A stretch of DNA of 64,000 nt from Bacteroides sp. GM023 (GTDB taxonomy: Bacteria > Bacteroidota > Bacteroidia > Bacteroidales > Bacteroidaceae), in NCBI RefSeq assembly GCF_014750685.1, contig NZ_JAAXGE010000005.1, positions 124,001 to 188,000 on the forward strand, given 5' to 3'. Below the pieces are notes generated by a model. That model was given only the letters and a program-made list of their open reading frames with translations. It was not told the DNA's origin and searched no databases. Within the stretch, counting starts at the first letter, position 1. Every line of letters starts with the position of its first letter. Below, piece after piece: positions 1 through 7,482 of the stretch. The translations under genes and the position numbers were made by a program.

Positions 1-348
1 GTAAGTTCCGTAATAATCACCGAATGGCTGATGAATGAGCAGCAAGTCGATATAATCACTCTTCAATTTGCGCAGCGACTCATCAATAGAAGCTTTAGCC
101 TTTTCGTAACCGGCATTTGAAATCCATACTTTTGTAGTGATGAACAGCTCCTCACGCGGCACACCGCATTTGCTGATTGCATTTCCTACACCTTCCTCAT
201 TATGATAGGCTTGTGCCGTATCAATAGAGCGATAGCCTACACTGATTGCATCTGACACGCAACGTTCACACTCTTCAGGCGTAACCTGATAAACACCATA
301 ACCCAAAATAGGCATTTCAATGCCATTGTTCAATTTTACTTTTTCCAT
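1..348 (-). CDS. Aldo/keto reductase, C-terminus cut by window edge
   Basis: Reading the minus strand from the ATG at 348-346 gives 116 codons, open to the window edge, starting [20 protein letters not shown]. This is the N-terminal half of an aldo/keto reductase (NADPH-dependent carbonyl reductase, TIM barrel, cytosolic). The active-site residues are visible: Asp43 and Tyr48 in [10 protein letters not shown], Lys73 in TTKVW, and the His in LLLIHQP. The family usually has about 280 residues, so more than half lies outside the window. It is divergent from the gene at 581, and a TAACTTTG element at 417-410 is a plausible promoter. Family assignment is firm; the substrate is unknown. It may not belong to the polysaccharide locus. 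Confidence 0.9.
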   Translation of the reverse strand, partial: MEKVKLNNGIEMPILGYGVYQVTPEECERCVSDAISVGYRSIDTAQAYHNEEGVGNAISKCGVPREELFITTKVWISNAGYEKAKASIDESLRKLKSDYIDLLLIHQPFGDYYGTY

Positions 349-409
349 AATCAAGTATATTAAAATAAAAGCGTATTCTAATGTTTTTATTATCTTTATT
401 TCCTCTATG

Positions 410-417
410 CAAAGTTA
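410..417 (-). promoter_or_regulatory. Putative -7 promoter element of the aldo/keto reductase gene
   Basis: The minus strand reads TAACTTTG, an exact match to the Bacteroides -7 consensus TAnnTTTG, 62 bases upstream of the reductase start. I see no convincing -33 TTTG. Confidence 0.4.
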
Positions 418-456
418 GCCTGTAAATAGTAATCTGTCTTTATATAGATTACGGGT

Positions 457-490
457 TTTGCTACCATTTTTACGGATAGCCCTATCTTTG
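457..490 (+). promoter_or_regulatory. Putative Bacteroides promoter for the gene at 581
   Basis: TTTG at 457-460 and TATCTTTG at 483-490 match the -33 and -7 elements of Bacteroides promoters, with a 22-base gap (19-21 is more usual). Transcription would start near 497. This rules against using an upstream in-frame start at 458 and supports the ATG at 581. Confidence 0.5.
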
Positions 491-580
491 CATTTAATCT
501 CTCATATATATAGTCGTTTTTTGAGTGTTTTGTTCTCCATATTCGTAGTATATGGAGTTAAATCAATTAAAAGAAGCATT

Positions 581-2197
581 ATGAATAAATATTTTCTTGT
601 TGTTTTGTTATCCCTGTTCATGCAGGCTACCCGGGTTGCAGCAGCCCCCTGGCAATGGTCAGTAGAAATAAAAGAGCTGATTTCGGAAGAAACAAACGCT
701 CACCCTTCCGCCTTTCTATGGATACCGGAAAACTGCAAACAAGTCCGTGCCGTCATCATCGGACAACATAATATGACGGAAGAGACGATTTTCGAACATC
801 CCCAATTCCGGAAGAACATGAGTAAACTGGGAATCGCGGAGATATGGATAACTCCCGGAATAGACCAACGATGGGACGTGACCAAAGGCACTCAGCAAAT
901 CTTTGAAACAATAATGAAGAACCTGTCTGAAATAAGCGGATATGCAGAACTCGAATTTGCCCCAGTCATCCCTGTCGGACATTCGGCAATGGCCACCTAT
1001 CCGTGGAACTTTGCCGCCTGGAACCCCGAACGGACATTGGCTGTACTCTCTATTCACGGTGATTCTCCCAGAACTCATCTGACAGGTTACGGGCGTGCGA
1101 ATTTGGATTGGGGGACTCGTACAATAGAAGGCATCCCCTCATTAATGGTAATGGGAGAAGACGAATGGTGGGAAGACCGGCTGATAACCTCTTTCGATTA
1201 TCGTCGTGAATACCCGAATGCCCCTCTTTCGTTCCTTGCAGATGCAGGACACGGACATTTTGATATTTCCGATGAATTGATTGATTATCTTTCCCTCTTT
1301 CTGAAAAAGGCAGTACAATATCGGTTGCCGAAACATTCACCATTGGATGCTCCGGTTCAGTTAATCCCGGTAGAAGCAAAGAATGGCTGGCTGGCAGACC
1401 GCTGGCGGAAAAATGAAATGCCTACAGCAGAAGCCGCTTCCTATGATAAATATAAAGGAGACAAGAACCATGCGTTTTGGTATTTTGATAAGGAAATGGC
1501 AGATACCACAGAAAAATACTATGCCAATGAACGTGGAAAGACAGAACAGTATATCGGCTTTGAGCAAAAAGGAAAACTGATTACTTTCAATCCGAAATCC
1601 CATGTGCGTATGTCTCCTTCTTTTCAACCCGAAGCGGATGGAGTCACTTTCCACTTGAAAGCAGTCTACACAGATACGCTAAGGAACGAATATTCAAAAA
1701 AACACAGTACACGTCCGATTCGAATGACGAGAATCTGTGGACCGGTGGAAGTTGTGAATGATACGACTTTTACTGTACGTTTCTATCGGATGGGGTTGGA
1801 TAATCCCAAGCGTACAGGAAGTATCTGCCTGATGGCTTCCGTAAAGCAGGACCATAAATACCGGAGTGCCGTTCAGCAGGTAGAGATTCGTATTCCGCAT
1901 CGGAATAAGGAAGGGATACCACAGCATATTACTTTCCCGAAACTATCGGATGTAAAAGCTTCTGTGAAAGAAATTACGTTGAAAGGAACTTCAGATTCCG
2001 GTCTCCCGGTCGGCTATTATGTAAAGGAAGGTCCGGCAGAAATAAAGGGTGATAAGCTCGTATTGACAAAAATTCCCCCACGTGCAAAGTTTCCGGTGAA
2101 GGTTACGGTAGTAGCCTGGCAATATGGACGTAGCGTAGAACCCCAAGTGCAGACTGCCGAAGCAGTAGAGCAGAGTTTCTATATTACTGCCCGTTAG
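581..2197 (+). CDS. Secreted alpha/beta-hydrolase-like protein of the PUL, uncharacterised
   Basis: A 538-residue protein with an N-terminal signal peptide (MNKYFLVVLLSLFMQATRVA). The N-terminal half looks like an alpha/beta hydrolase: a GHSAM elbow puts a candidate nucleophile at Ser135, a candidate acid lies in the MGEDEWWED stretch, and DAGHGHFD offers a His. The C-terminal 200 residues look like beta-rich, possibly Ig-like, modules. Such proteins in Bacteroides are often annotated only as hypothetical; a carbohydrate esterase role is my inference. I chose the ATG at 581 because it begins the signal peptide and follows the promoter near 490; the longer reading frame from 458 would start upstream of it. 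It precedes the GH127 and lyase genes, on the other side of a minus-strand gene pair. Confidence 0.65.
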   Translation: MNKYFLVVLLSLFMQATRVAAAPWQWSVEIKELISEETNAHPSAFLWIPENCKQVRAVIIGQHNMTEETIFEHPQFRKNMSKLGIAEIWITPGIDQRWDVTKGTQQIFETIMKNLSEISGYAELEFAPVIPVGHSAMATYPWNFAAWNPERTLAVLSIHGDSPRTHLTGYGRANLDWGTRTIEGIPSLMVMGEDEWWEDRLITSFDYRREYPNAPLSFLADAGHGHFDISDELIDYLSLFLKKAVQYRLPKHSPLDAPVQLIPVEAKNGWLADRWRKNEMPTAEAASYDKYKGDKNHAFWYFDKEMADTTEKYYANERGKTEQYIGFEQKGKLITFNPKSHVRMSPSFQPEADGVTFHLKAVYTDTLRNEYSKKHSTRPIRMTRICGPVEVVNDTTFTVRFYRMGLDNPKRTGSICLMASVKQDHKYRSAVQQVEIRIPHRNKEGIPQHITFPKLSDVKASVKEITLKGTSDSGLPVGYYVKEGPAEIKGDKLVLTKIPPRAKFPVKVTVVAWQYGRSVEPQVQTAEAVEQSFYITAR

Positions 2198-2207
2198 TTT
2201 GGTGAAG

Positions 2208-2249
2208 AGATTGTTCAAGGAATCAGAGTACTAATTCCTTGAACAATCT
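2208..2249. terminator. Bidirectional hairpin between convergent genes
   Basis: A perfect 16-base-pair inverted repeat (arms 2208-2223 and 2234-2249, 10-base loop; arm AGATTGTTCAAGGAAT) lies just after the stop at 2197. It overlaps the last codons and the stop of the minus-strand DUF3037 gene. Each gene's 3' end therefore supplies the terminator of the other. There is only a short T run on the plus side. Confidence 0.65.
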
Positions 2250-2618
2250 TTCCAAAGTCTTATCTAAATCAGCAGAAAATCCCGGATGCGGACGGGACAC
2301 CTGTATGCAGGAACTTTTGACCGCAGTCAGCCAACGGAACCTGTCGGGAATATCCATATTGGCTATGGCTCCTCCCTCTTTATTTCCCATGCATATCTTG
2401 TCAAACACCTGTAATCCTTCTCTCAGGCAATTCATATCCAGTTCGGAAGAAAACAGTTTCAGTTTGTTTTCATTTATCATATAGAGGGATTTCAGGTATT
2501 TAGCTCGTTTGGAAAACAGTACAATTCCCACGTTGATAAACTCCTCACGTTCTACTTTGGGAACGAAGCGGATAACTGCGTATTCATATAAGTGCCTTTC
2601 TTGCATTTTGTGCTTCAT
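2223..2618 (-). CDS. DUF3037 family protein, partner of HipA-like kinase
   Basis: A 131-residue soluble protein whose N-terminal segment (YEYAVIRFVPKVEREEFINV) is the signature of DUF3037, a family of unknown function. The first ATG (2618) overlaps the end of the HipA-like gene upstream by 35 bases; the next Met, MQERHLYEYA at 2606, would still overlap it, so translational coupling is likely. DUF3037 genes commonly sit beside HipA-family kinase genes, which suggests that the two proteins act together, possibly as toxin and modulator. No DNA-binding motif such as HipB's helix-turn-helix is visible. The 3' end forms part of a bidirectional terminator hairpin. Confidence 0.8.
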   Translation of the reverse strand: MKHKMQERHLYEYAVIRFVPKVEREEFINVGIVLFSKRAKYLKSLYMINENKLKLFSSELDMNCLREGLQVFDKICMGNKEGGAIANMDIPDRFRWLTAVKSSCIQVSRPHPGFSADLDKTLERLFKELVL

Positions 2619-3366
2619 TTACAAATGTTTTGGAATGCTTCATCCTTTCTTCTAAGAATTGGATATAAATATCTCTCAAATCCTGTGGCGTTTCTGTGCC
2701 TTCCGTCCAGTTCAACCAGTTGTCGGGAACAGCATTGACTATCTCACGTATTTTATCGGAAGTCAATAACTGCCTGAATTCAGCGTCTACCTCTTCCAGT
2801 TTATCGGCAAATGGTAGTAGTACATGGTCTTTTACCTGTACAAAAGGAACAAGCGCCTGTTTTTGCCAATTTGTCCAGGAATGGTGGAAATAGAGGGAAG
2901 CCCCGTGGTCAATCAACCATAGTTCTTTGTGCCACATCAGCATATTGGTATTTTTGATGGTGCGGTCTATATTAGTCAGCAGGGCATCCAGCCATACTAC
3001 TTGCGAAGCCGTTTTCCCATCCACTTTATGTACTATCGGGTCAAAAGTCAGTGAACCGGAAAGGAAATGCAATCCCATATTTAGTCCGCGGCTCCATTGC
3101 AGTAAATCCTGTATTTCTTCATCCGCTTCCGTTTGCCCGAAGGCTTCATCCAAGTTTAGAAAAACGATTTCGGGAACTCTGAAACCCAGTGCACGAGCTA
3201 TTTCCCCGCCGATTAATTCGGCAATCAGTGCTTTCGTACCATGTCCTGCTCCTCTGAACTTTACGACATACTTAAATTCATCGTCAGCTTCGGCCAAAGC
3301 AGGCAATGAGCCCCCCTCACGCAGAGGAAGAATATATCTTGTTACATTTGCCGTACGTAAATACAT
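2584..3366 (-). CDS. HipA-family protein kinase
   Basis: A 260-residue cytosolic protein of the HipA-like kinase family (smaller than E. coli HipA at about 440 residues). Visible kinase-like elements are Lys36 in YVVKFRG (ATP binding), NIDRTIKNTN with Asp134 and Asn139/Asn141 (catalytic loop) and Asp153 in LIDHGASLYF (metal binding). It likely phosphorylates a protein. Classical HipA phosphorylates GltX and causes dormancy, but the target here is unknown. An AAAGGAG ribosome site lies just before ATG 3366. A near-consensus TATCTTTA occurs at 3400-3393. The DUF3037 gene overlaps its 3' end. No HipB-like antitoxin is nearby. Confidence 0.8.
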   Translation of the reverse strand: MYLRTANVTRYILPLREGGSLPALAEADDEFKYVVKFRGAGHGTKALIAELIGGEIARALGFRVPEIVFLNLDEAFGQTEADEEIQDLLQWSRGLNMGLHFLSGSLTFDPIVHKVDGKTASQVVWLDALLTNIDRTIKNTNMLMWHKELWLIDHGASLYFHHSWTNWQKQALVPFVQVKDHVLLPFADKLEEVDAEFRQLLTSDKIREIVNAVPDNWLNWTEGTETPQDLRDIYIQFLEERMKHSKTFVNEAQNARKALI

Positions 3367-3432
3367 GTAGCTCCTTTCTTTAATTTGGGCAATAAAGATA
3401 GGGCGTTTCGGATGAATTTTATTAGAAAGTGT

Positions 3433-3492
3433 GCCTTAAATTAAAGAATTGTAGCTTAATTAAATAATTTTGTAGCTTTGAGTGTTTAAGGC
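3433..3492 (+). promoter_or_regulatory. Promoter and possible operator of the GH127 operon
   Basis: TAGCTTTG at 3473-3480 matches the Bacteroides -7 element; ATTG at 3448-3451 with a 21-base gap can serve as -33. TTGTAGCTT is directly repeated at 3449-3457 and 3470-3478, and GCCTTAAA (3433-3440) pairs with TTTAAGGC (3485-3492) around the promoter. This symmetry hints at a regulator site; that part is inference. Confidence 0.5.
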
Positions 3493-3530
3493 GCTTTGTT
3501 CGTATCTTATAGATAAAAGATAGAAATAGT

Positions 3531-5462
3531 ATGAATAAGAAAGTTTTAGTTACGGTATTCTTGTTGGGCTCATGGACAGTATCAGGTATAGTGTCTGCCC
3601 AGTCTGTATATCCCGGACAACATCAGGGAAAGTTGAAAAAGGAAACAGTGGCTCCCCTTCAGGCAGAGAGTTTTGATTTGAAAGACGTCCGCTTGTTGCC
3701 CAGCCGCTTCCGCGATAATATGCTTCGGGATTCTGCCTGGATGACTTCAATAGATGTCAATCGTCTGCTGCATAGTTTCCGTACCAATGCTGGCGTATTT
3801 GCCGGACGTGAAGGCGGATATATGACAGTGAAGAAACTTGGTGGCTGGGAATCTTTGGATTGCGAACTTCGCGGACATACTACCGGACATATGCTTTCGG
3901 CACTCGGTTTGATGTACGCATCTACCGGCAGTGAAATCTTCAAACTGAAAGGCGATAGCCTGGTCAATGGACTCGAAGAAGTGCAGAATGTGTTGAAAAG
4001 CGGGTATCTGAGCGCCTGGCCCGAAGAACTGATAAACCGGAACATTCAGGGAAAAGGCGTATGGGCTCCCTGGTATACTCTGCATAAACTTTTCTCAGGG
4101 TTGATAGACCAATATCTGTATGCGGATAATAAGAAAGCATTAACTATTGTCACCCGAATGGGCGATTGGGCATACAATAAACTGAAACCCCTTAGTGAAG
4201 AAACACGCAAACTTATGATTCGCAATGAATTTGGCGGTATCAATGAGTCATTCTACAATTTGTACTCAATCACAGGAGATGAACGTTATCGCTGGCTGGC
4301 GGAATATTTCTATCACAATGACGTAATCGACCCATTGAAAGAACTTCGCGATGACTTGGGAACGAAGCATACGAATACATTCATCCCGAAAGTCATAGCT
4401 GAAGCCCGCAACTACGAATTAACCCGGAACGAAACAAGCAGGAAACTCTCGGAATTTTTCTGGCACACCATGATTGACCATCATACTTTTGCTCCGGGAT
4501 GCAGCAGTGATAAAGAACACTACTTTGACCCGAAGAAATTCTCCCAACACTTGACCGGCTATACCGGAGAAACTTGCTGTACCTATAATATGCTGAAACT
4601 TAGCCGCCATCTCTTCTGCTGGACGGGCGATTCATCTATTGCGGATTATTATGAAAGGGCCTTGTACAATCACATCTTGGGGCAACAAGACCCCGAAACG
4701 GGTATGGTGGCTTATTTCCTGCCTTTGCTTTCCGGCTCTCATAAACTGTATAGCACAAAAGAGAACTCTTTTTGGTGTTGCGTGGGCAGCGGATTTGAGA
4801 ATCACGCCAAGTTTGGAGAAGCTATCTACTACCATAACAATCAAGGAATATATGTAAATCTCTTTATCTCCTCACAGGTAACTTGGAAAGAAAGGGGATT
4901 GACAATCCGCCAGGAAACGGAATTTCCAAAAGAAGAAACAACACGTTTCACTCTTAGCGCAGAGAATCCCGTTCGTACCACTGTTTATCTGCGTTATCCT
5001 TCATGGAGCAAAGATGTGAAAGTCCTGGTGAACGGTAAGAAAATATCTTTAAAGCAGAAATCGGGCTCTTATATCGCCATTACCCGTGAATGGAAAGATG
5101 GCGACCAAATCTCGGCTACTTATCCAATGCAAATCAAAATGGAGACTACCCCGGATAACCCGAATAAGGCAGCTTTGTTATACGGCCCGCTAGTATTGGC
5201 GGGAGAACGGGGTACTGAAGATATGCAGGCACCTGCTCCTTTCTCAAATCCGGCTCTTTACAATGATTATTATACCTATAATTTTCATGTCCCTGCCCAT
5301 CTGCGCACTTCTTTAAAACTGGATAAGAAACACCCTGAACGTGCCTTGCAACGTGTAGGACGTGATTTAACGTTTACGACAGAACAAGGAGATGTGATTC
5401 GTCCGCTATATGATTTGCATCACCAGCGCTATGTCGTATATTGGGATTTACAATCCGAATAG
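3531..5462 (+). CDS. GH127/DUF1680-family beta-L-arabinofuranosidase
   Basis: A 643-residue secreted protein (signal peptide ends near VSAQS) of the DUF1680 superfamily, which includes GH127 and GH146 beta-L-arabinofuranosidases. The zinc/thiolate active site is recognisable: GETCC with Glu347, Cys349 and Cys350, and WCCVGSG with Cys416 and Cys417. These correspond closely to Glu338/Cys340 and Cys417/Cys418 of Bifidobacterium HypBA1, where a Cys acts as nucleophile. The enzyme should remove beta-L-arabinofuranose from glycan side chains in the periplasm. It starts a run of co-oriented genes (75-base gap, then 20 bases) leading to the heparinase-like lyase. Whether it is GH127 or GH146 needs an alignment. 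Confidence 0.88.
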   Translation: MNKKVLVTVFLLGSWTVSGIVSAQSVYPGQHQGKLKKETVAPLQAESFDLKDVRLLPSRFRDNMLRDSAWMTSIDVNRLLHSFRTNAGVFAGREGGYMTVKKLGGWESLDCELRGHTTGHMLSALGLMYASTGSEIFKLKGDSLVNGLEEVQNVLKSGYLSAWPEELINRNIQGKGVWAPWYTLHKLFSGLIDQYLYADNKKALTIVTRMGDWAYNKLKPLSEETRKLMIRNEFGGINESFYNLYSITGDERYRWLAEYFYHNDVIDPLKELRDDLGTKHTNTFIPKVIAEARNYELTRNETSRKLSEFFWHTMIDHHTFAPGCSSDKEHYFDPKKFSQHLTGYTGETCCTYNMLKLSRHLFCWTGDSSIADYYERALYNHILGQQDPETGMVAYFLPLLSGSHKLYSTKENSFWCCVGSGFENHAKFGEAIYYHNNQGIYVNLFISSQVTWKERGLTIRQETEFPKEETTRFTLSAENPVRTTVYLRYPSWSKDVKVLVNGKKISLKQKSGSYIAITREWKDGDQISATYPMQIKMETTPDNPNKAALLYGPLVLAGERGTEDMQAPAPFSNPALYNDYYTYNFHVPAHLRTSLKLDKKHPERALQRVGRDLTFTTEQGDVIRPLYDLHHQRYVVYWDLQSE

Positions 5463-5537
5463 TACCCGCTACAATCAAAATAACGCCTGCTAAAACAGGA
5501 AATATTGAAAACAGAAAATAGATAGTAAAACAACGAA

Positions 5538-7463
5538 ATGAAGAATCATTTATTAATTGCCGCTTTTGTAAGTATCTGCTTTTTGTCCGGTTCTTGCAAA
5601 ATATCATCCGGTCAGGGAAATCAGTATGACTTCTCTTCTTTGGATTCTGTCATTCAAGGATGGGTTGATAAAGGATATTACCCCGGTGCATCCATTTGCG
5701 TAGTGAAGAATGATACCGTCATTTTTCAGAAGAACTATCGGGATTATACCCCTGATACGAAGGTATATGTCGCTTCTGCCGGAAAATGGGTGGCGGCTGC
5801 CGTCATCGGTGCAGTTGTAGACCGTACAGATTTGGGATGGGATGATTCGGTAGAGAAATGGCTGCCGGAATTTAAAGGCGATGCCAAAGGCAAGATTCTT
5901 TTGCGGCAATTATTATCCCATACATCGGGAGTGCGCCCGTATCTTCCCGAACCTCGTGTAGATAACTATAATCATTTGGATTCGGCAGTCATAGAAATTC
6001 TCCCTTTGGATACAGTCTTTACCCCCGGCACTCGTTTTGAATATGGTGGACTTGCCATGCAAATTGCCGGAAGGATGGCGGAAGTGGCGATGGGAAAGGA
6101 GTTTGAAACTCTTTTCCAGGAACTGCTTGCACAACCTTTGGAAATGAAGAATTCTCATTTTACCCCAATCAACACGGACGGCGGACATGCACCCATGTTA
6201 GGGGGCGGACTGTGTACTACCTTGAATGATTATCTTCATTTCCTGTCTATGATTTATCACGATGGAATGTATAATGGCAAGCAGATTATATCAGCAGAAA
6301 CAATAAAGGAGATGCAGGCCGACCAAGTGAAAGATGCCATCATCCCTTCGCATGACTCGGATAATTATGTAGCGAAAGGACTAGGACAATCCCACAATGG
6401 AATCTACGGATTGGGAGAATGGCGTGACCTGATAGATAAAAAGACAGGTGAAGCCTATCAGATTAGTTCACCGGGATGGGCTGGTGCTTATCCATGGATA
6501 AATAAACATGATAAAGTTTACGGATTCTTCATCTCCCATGTAACAGGTTCTTCCGCAAAAGAAGACGGTTTCTCTTCTTTCTTCGGCAGCCCTGTCATTT
6601 CACGGACTGTTTCAGAAATACTGAAAGGTAATTCATTGGTTATTAAGCAAGGACGTATTAACGTCGGAAACGGCTCTCTATACTATGAAGAAGCCGGGCA
6701 GGGTGAACCGGTAATCTTTGTTCACGGCCATTCGCTCGACCATCGTATGTGGGATGAGCAATTTTCGGTATTTGCGAAAAAGTATCATGTCATTCGCTAT
6801 GATTTGAGAGGGTATGGCATCTCTTCTTCCCAAACGGAAGATTATCAATTTATGCACGCTGAAGACCTGGTTACTTTGATGGACTCTTTGAACATTCATG
6901 AAGCACATATTGTCGGACTTTCTTTAGGTGGATTTATCACCGCTGATATGTTAGCGTATTTCCCTGACCGGATGCTATCGGCTTTTCTAGCTAGTGGAAA
7001 CATTCGGAAATCAAAAGGCCCCAGTGAACCGATGACTAAGGAAGAAGCAAAGATGCGTGATGAAGAAATAGCTGCTCTGAAAAAGAAAGGAGTGGAGGTG
7101 ATGAAGAAAGAATGGTTTGAAGGATTAATGAAATCCGGTGGAACTCAACGTGAACGGATGCGTGCACCTTTGTGGCAGATGATTGACGAATGGGATGCAT
7201 GGCAACCGCTACACAAAGAAGTGCGGGTAGTAGCAGGACTGGATGCCATCGAAAGATTGAAAAAGAGTCACCCTGCCGTACCTGCCTTAATTGTAGAAGG
7301 TCATTCTTCTGATAATAAATTCTCAAAAAATCCCCCAATATTAGACTATCTGCCTAATGGAAAGTTGAAAGTCATTGAGGATTGTGGACACATGATGAAT
7401 ATGGAACGCCCGAAGGAATTCAATGCAGCTTTAGAAGAATTTTTAATCAATATTGAACACTAA
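5538..7463 (+). CDS. Fusion of beta-lactamase-family serine hydrolase and alpha/beta hydrolase
   Basis: A 641-residue lipoprotein (lipobox ends CFLSGSC) with two separate hydrolases. Residues 30-370 are a class-C-beta-lactamase/esterase-like serine hydrolase with the SxxK motif Ser80-Ala-Gly-Lys83; the second motif appears as FEYGG and a late HVTG could be the third. Residues 375-641 are an alpha/beta hydrolase with an oxyanion VHGHS, nucleophile elbow GLSLGG (Ser462) and His618 in DCGHMMNMERP. One reading frame covers both without interruption, and there is no stop or second signal peptide between them. In a PUL such enzymes may remove acyl groups from the glycan; that role is inferred. The next gene's start lies 20 bases downstream, so they are probably cotranscribed. 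Confidence 0.85.
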   Translation: MKNHLLIAAFVSICFLSGSCKISSGQGNQYDFSSLDSVIQGWVDKGYYPGASICVVKNDTVIFQKNYRDYTPDTKVYVASAGKWVAAAVIGAVVDRTDLGWDDSVEKWLPEFKGDAKGKILLRQLLSHTSGVRPYLPEPRVDNYNHLDSAVIEILPLDTVFTPGTRFEYGGLAMQIAGRMAEVAMGKEFETLFQELLAQPLEMKNSHFTPINTDGGHAPMLGGGLCTTLNDYLHFLSMIYHDGMYNGKQIISAETIKEMQADQVKDAIIPSHDSDNYVAKGLGQSHNGIYGLGEWRDLIDKKTGEAYQISSPGWAGAYPWINKHDKVYGFFISHVTGSSAKEDGFSSFFGSPVISRTVSEILKGNSLVIKQGRINVGNGSLYYEEAGQGEPVIFVHGHSLDHRMWDEQFSVFAKKYHVIRYDLRGYGISSSQTEDYQFMHAEDLVTLMDSLNIHEAHIVGLSLGGFITADMLAYFPDRMLSAFLASGNIRKSKGPSEPMTKEEAKMRDEEIAALKKKGVEVMKKEWFEGLMKSGGTQRERMRAPLWQMIDEWDAWQPLHKEVRVVAGLDAIERLKKSHPAVPALIVEGHSSDNKFSKNPPILDYLPNGKLKVIEDCGHMMNMERPKEFNAALEEFLINIEH

Positions 7464-7482
7464 AATAAAAGAAACAAATATC

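Noticed and set aside
458..580. Longer N-terminus for the gene at 581
   Set aside because: The upstream Met lies before the promoter elements and the signal peptide begins at 581.
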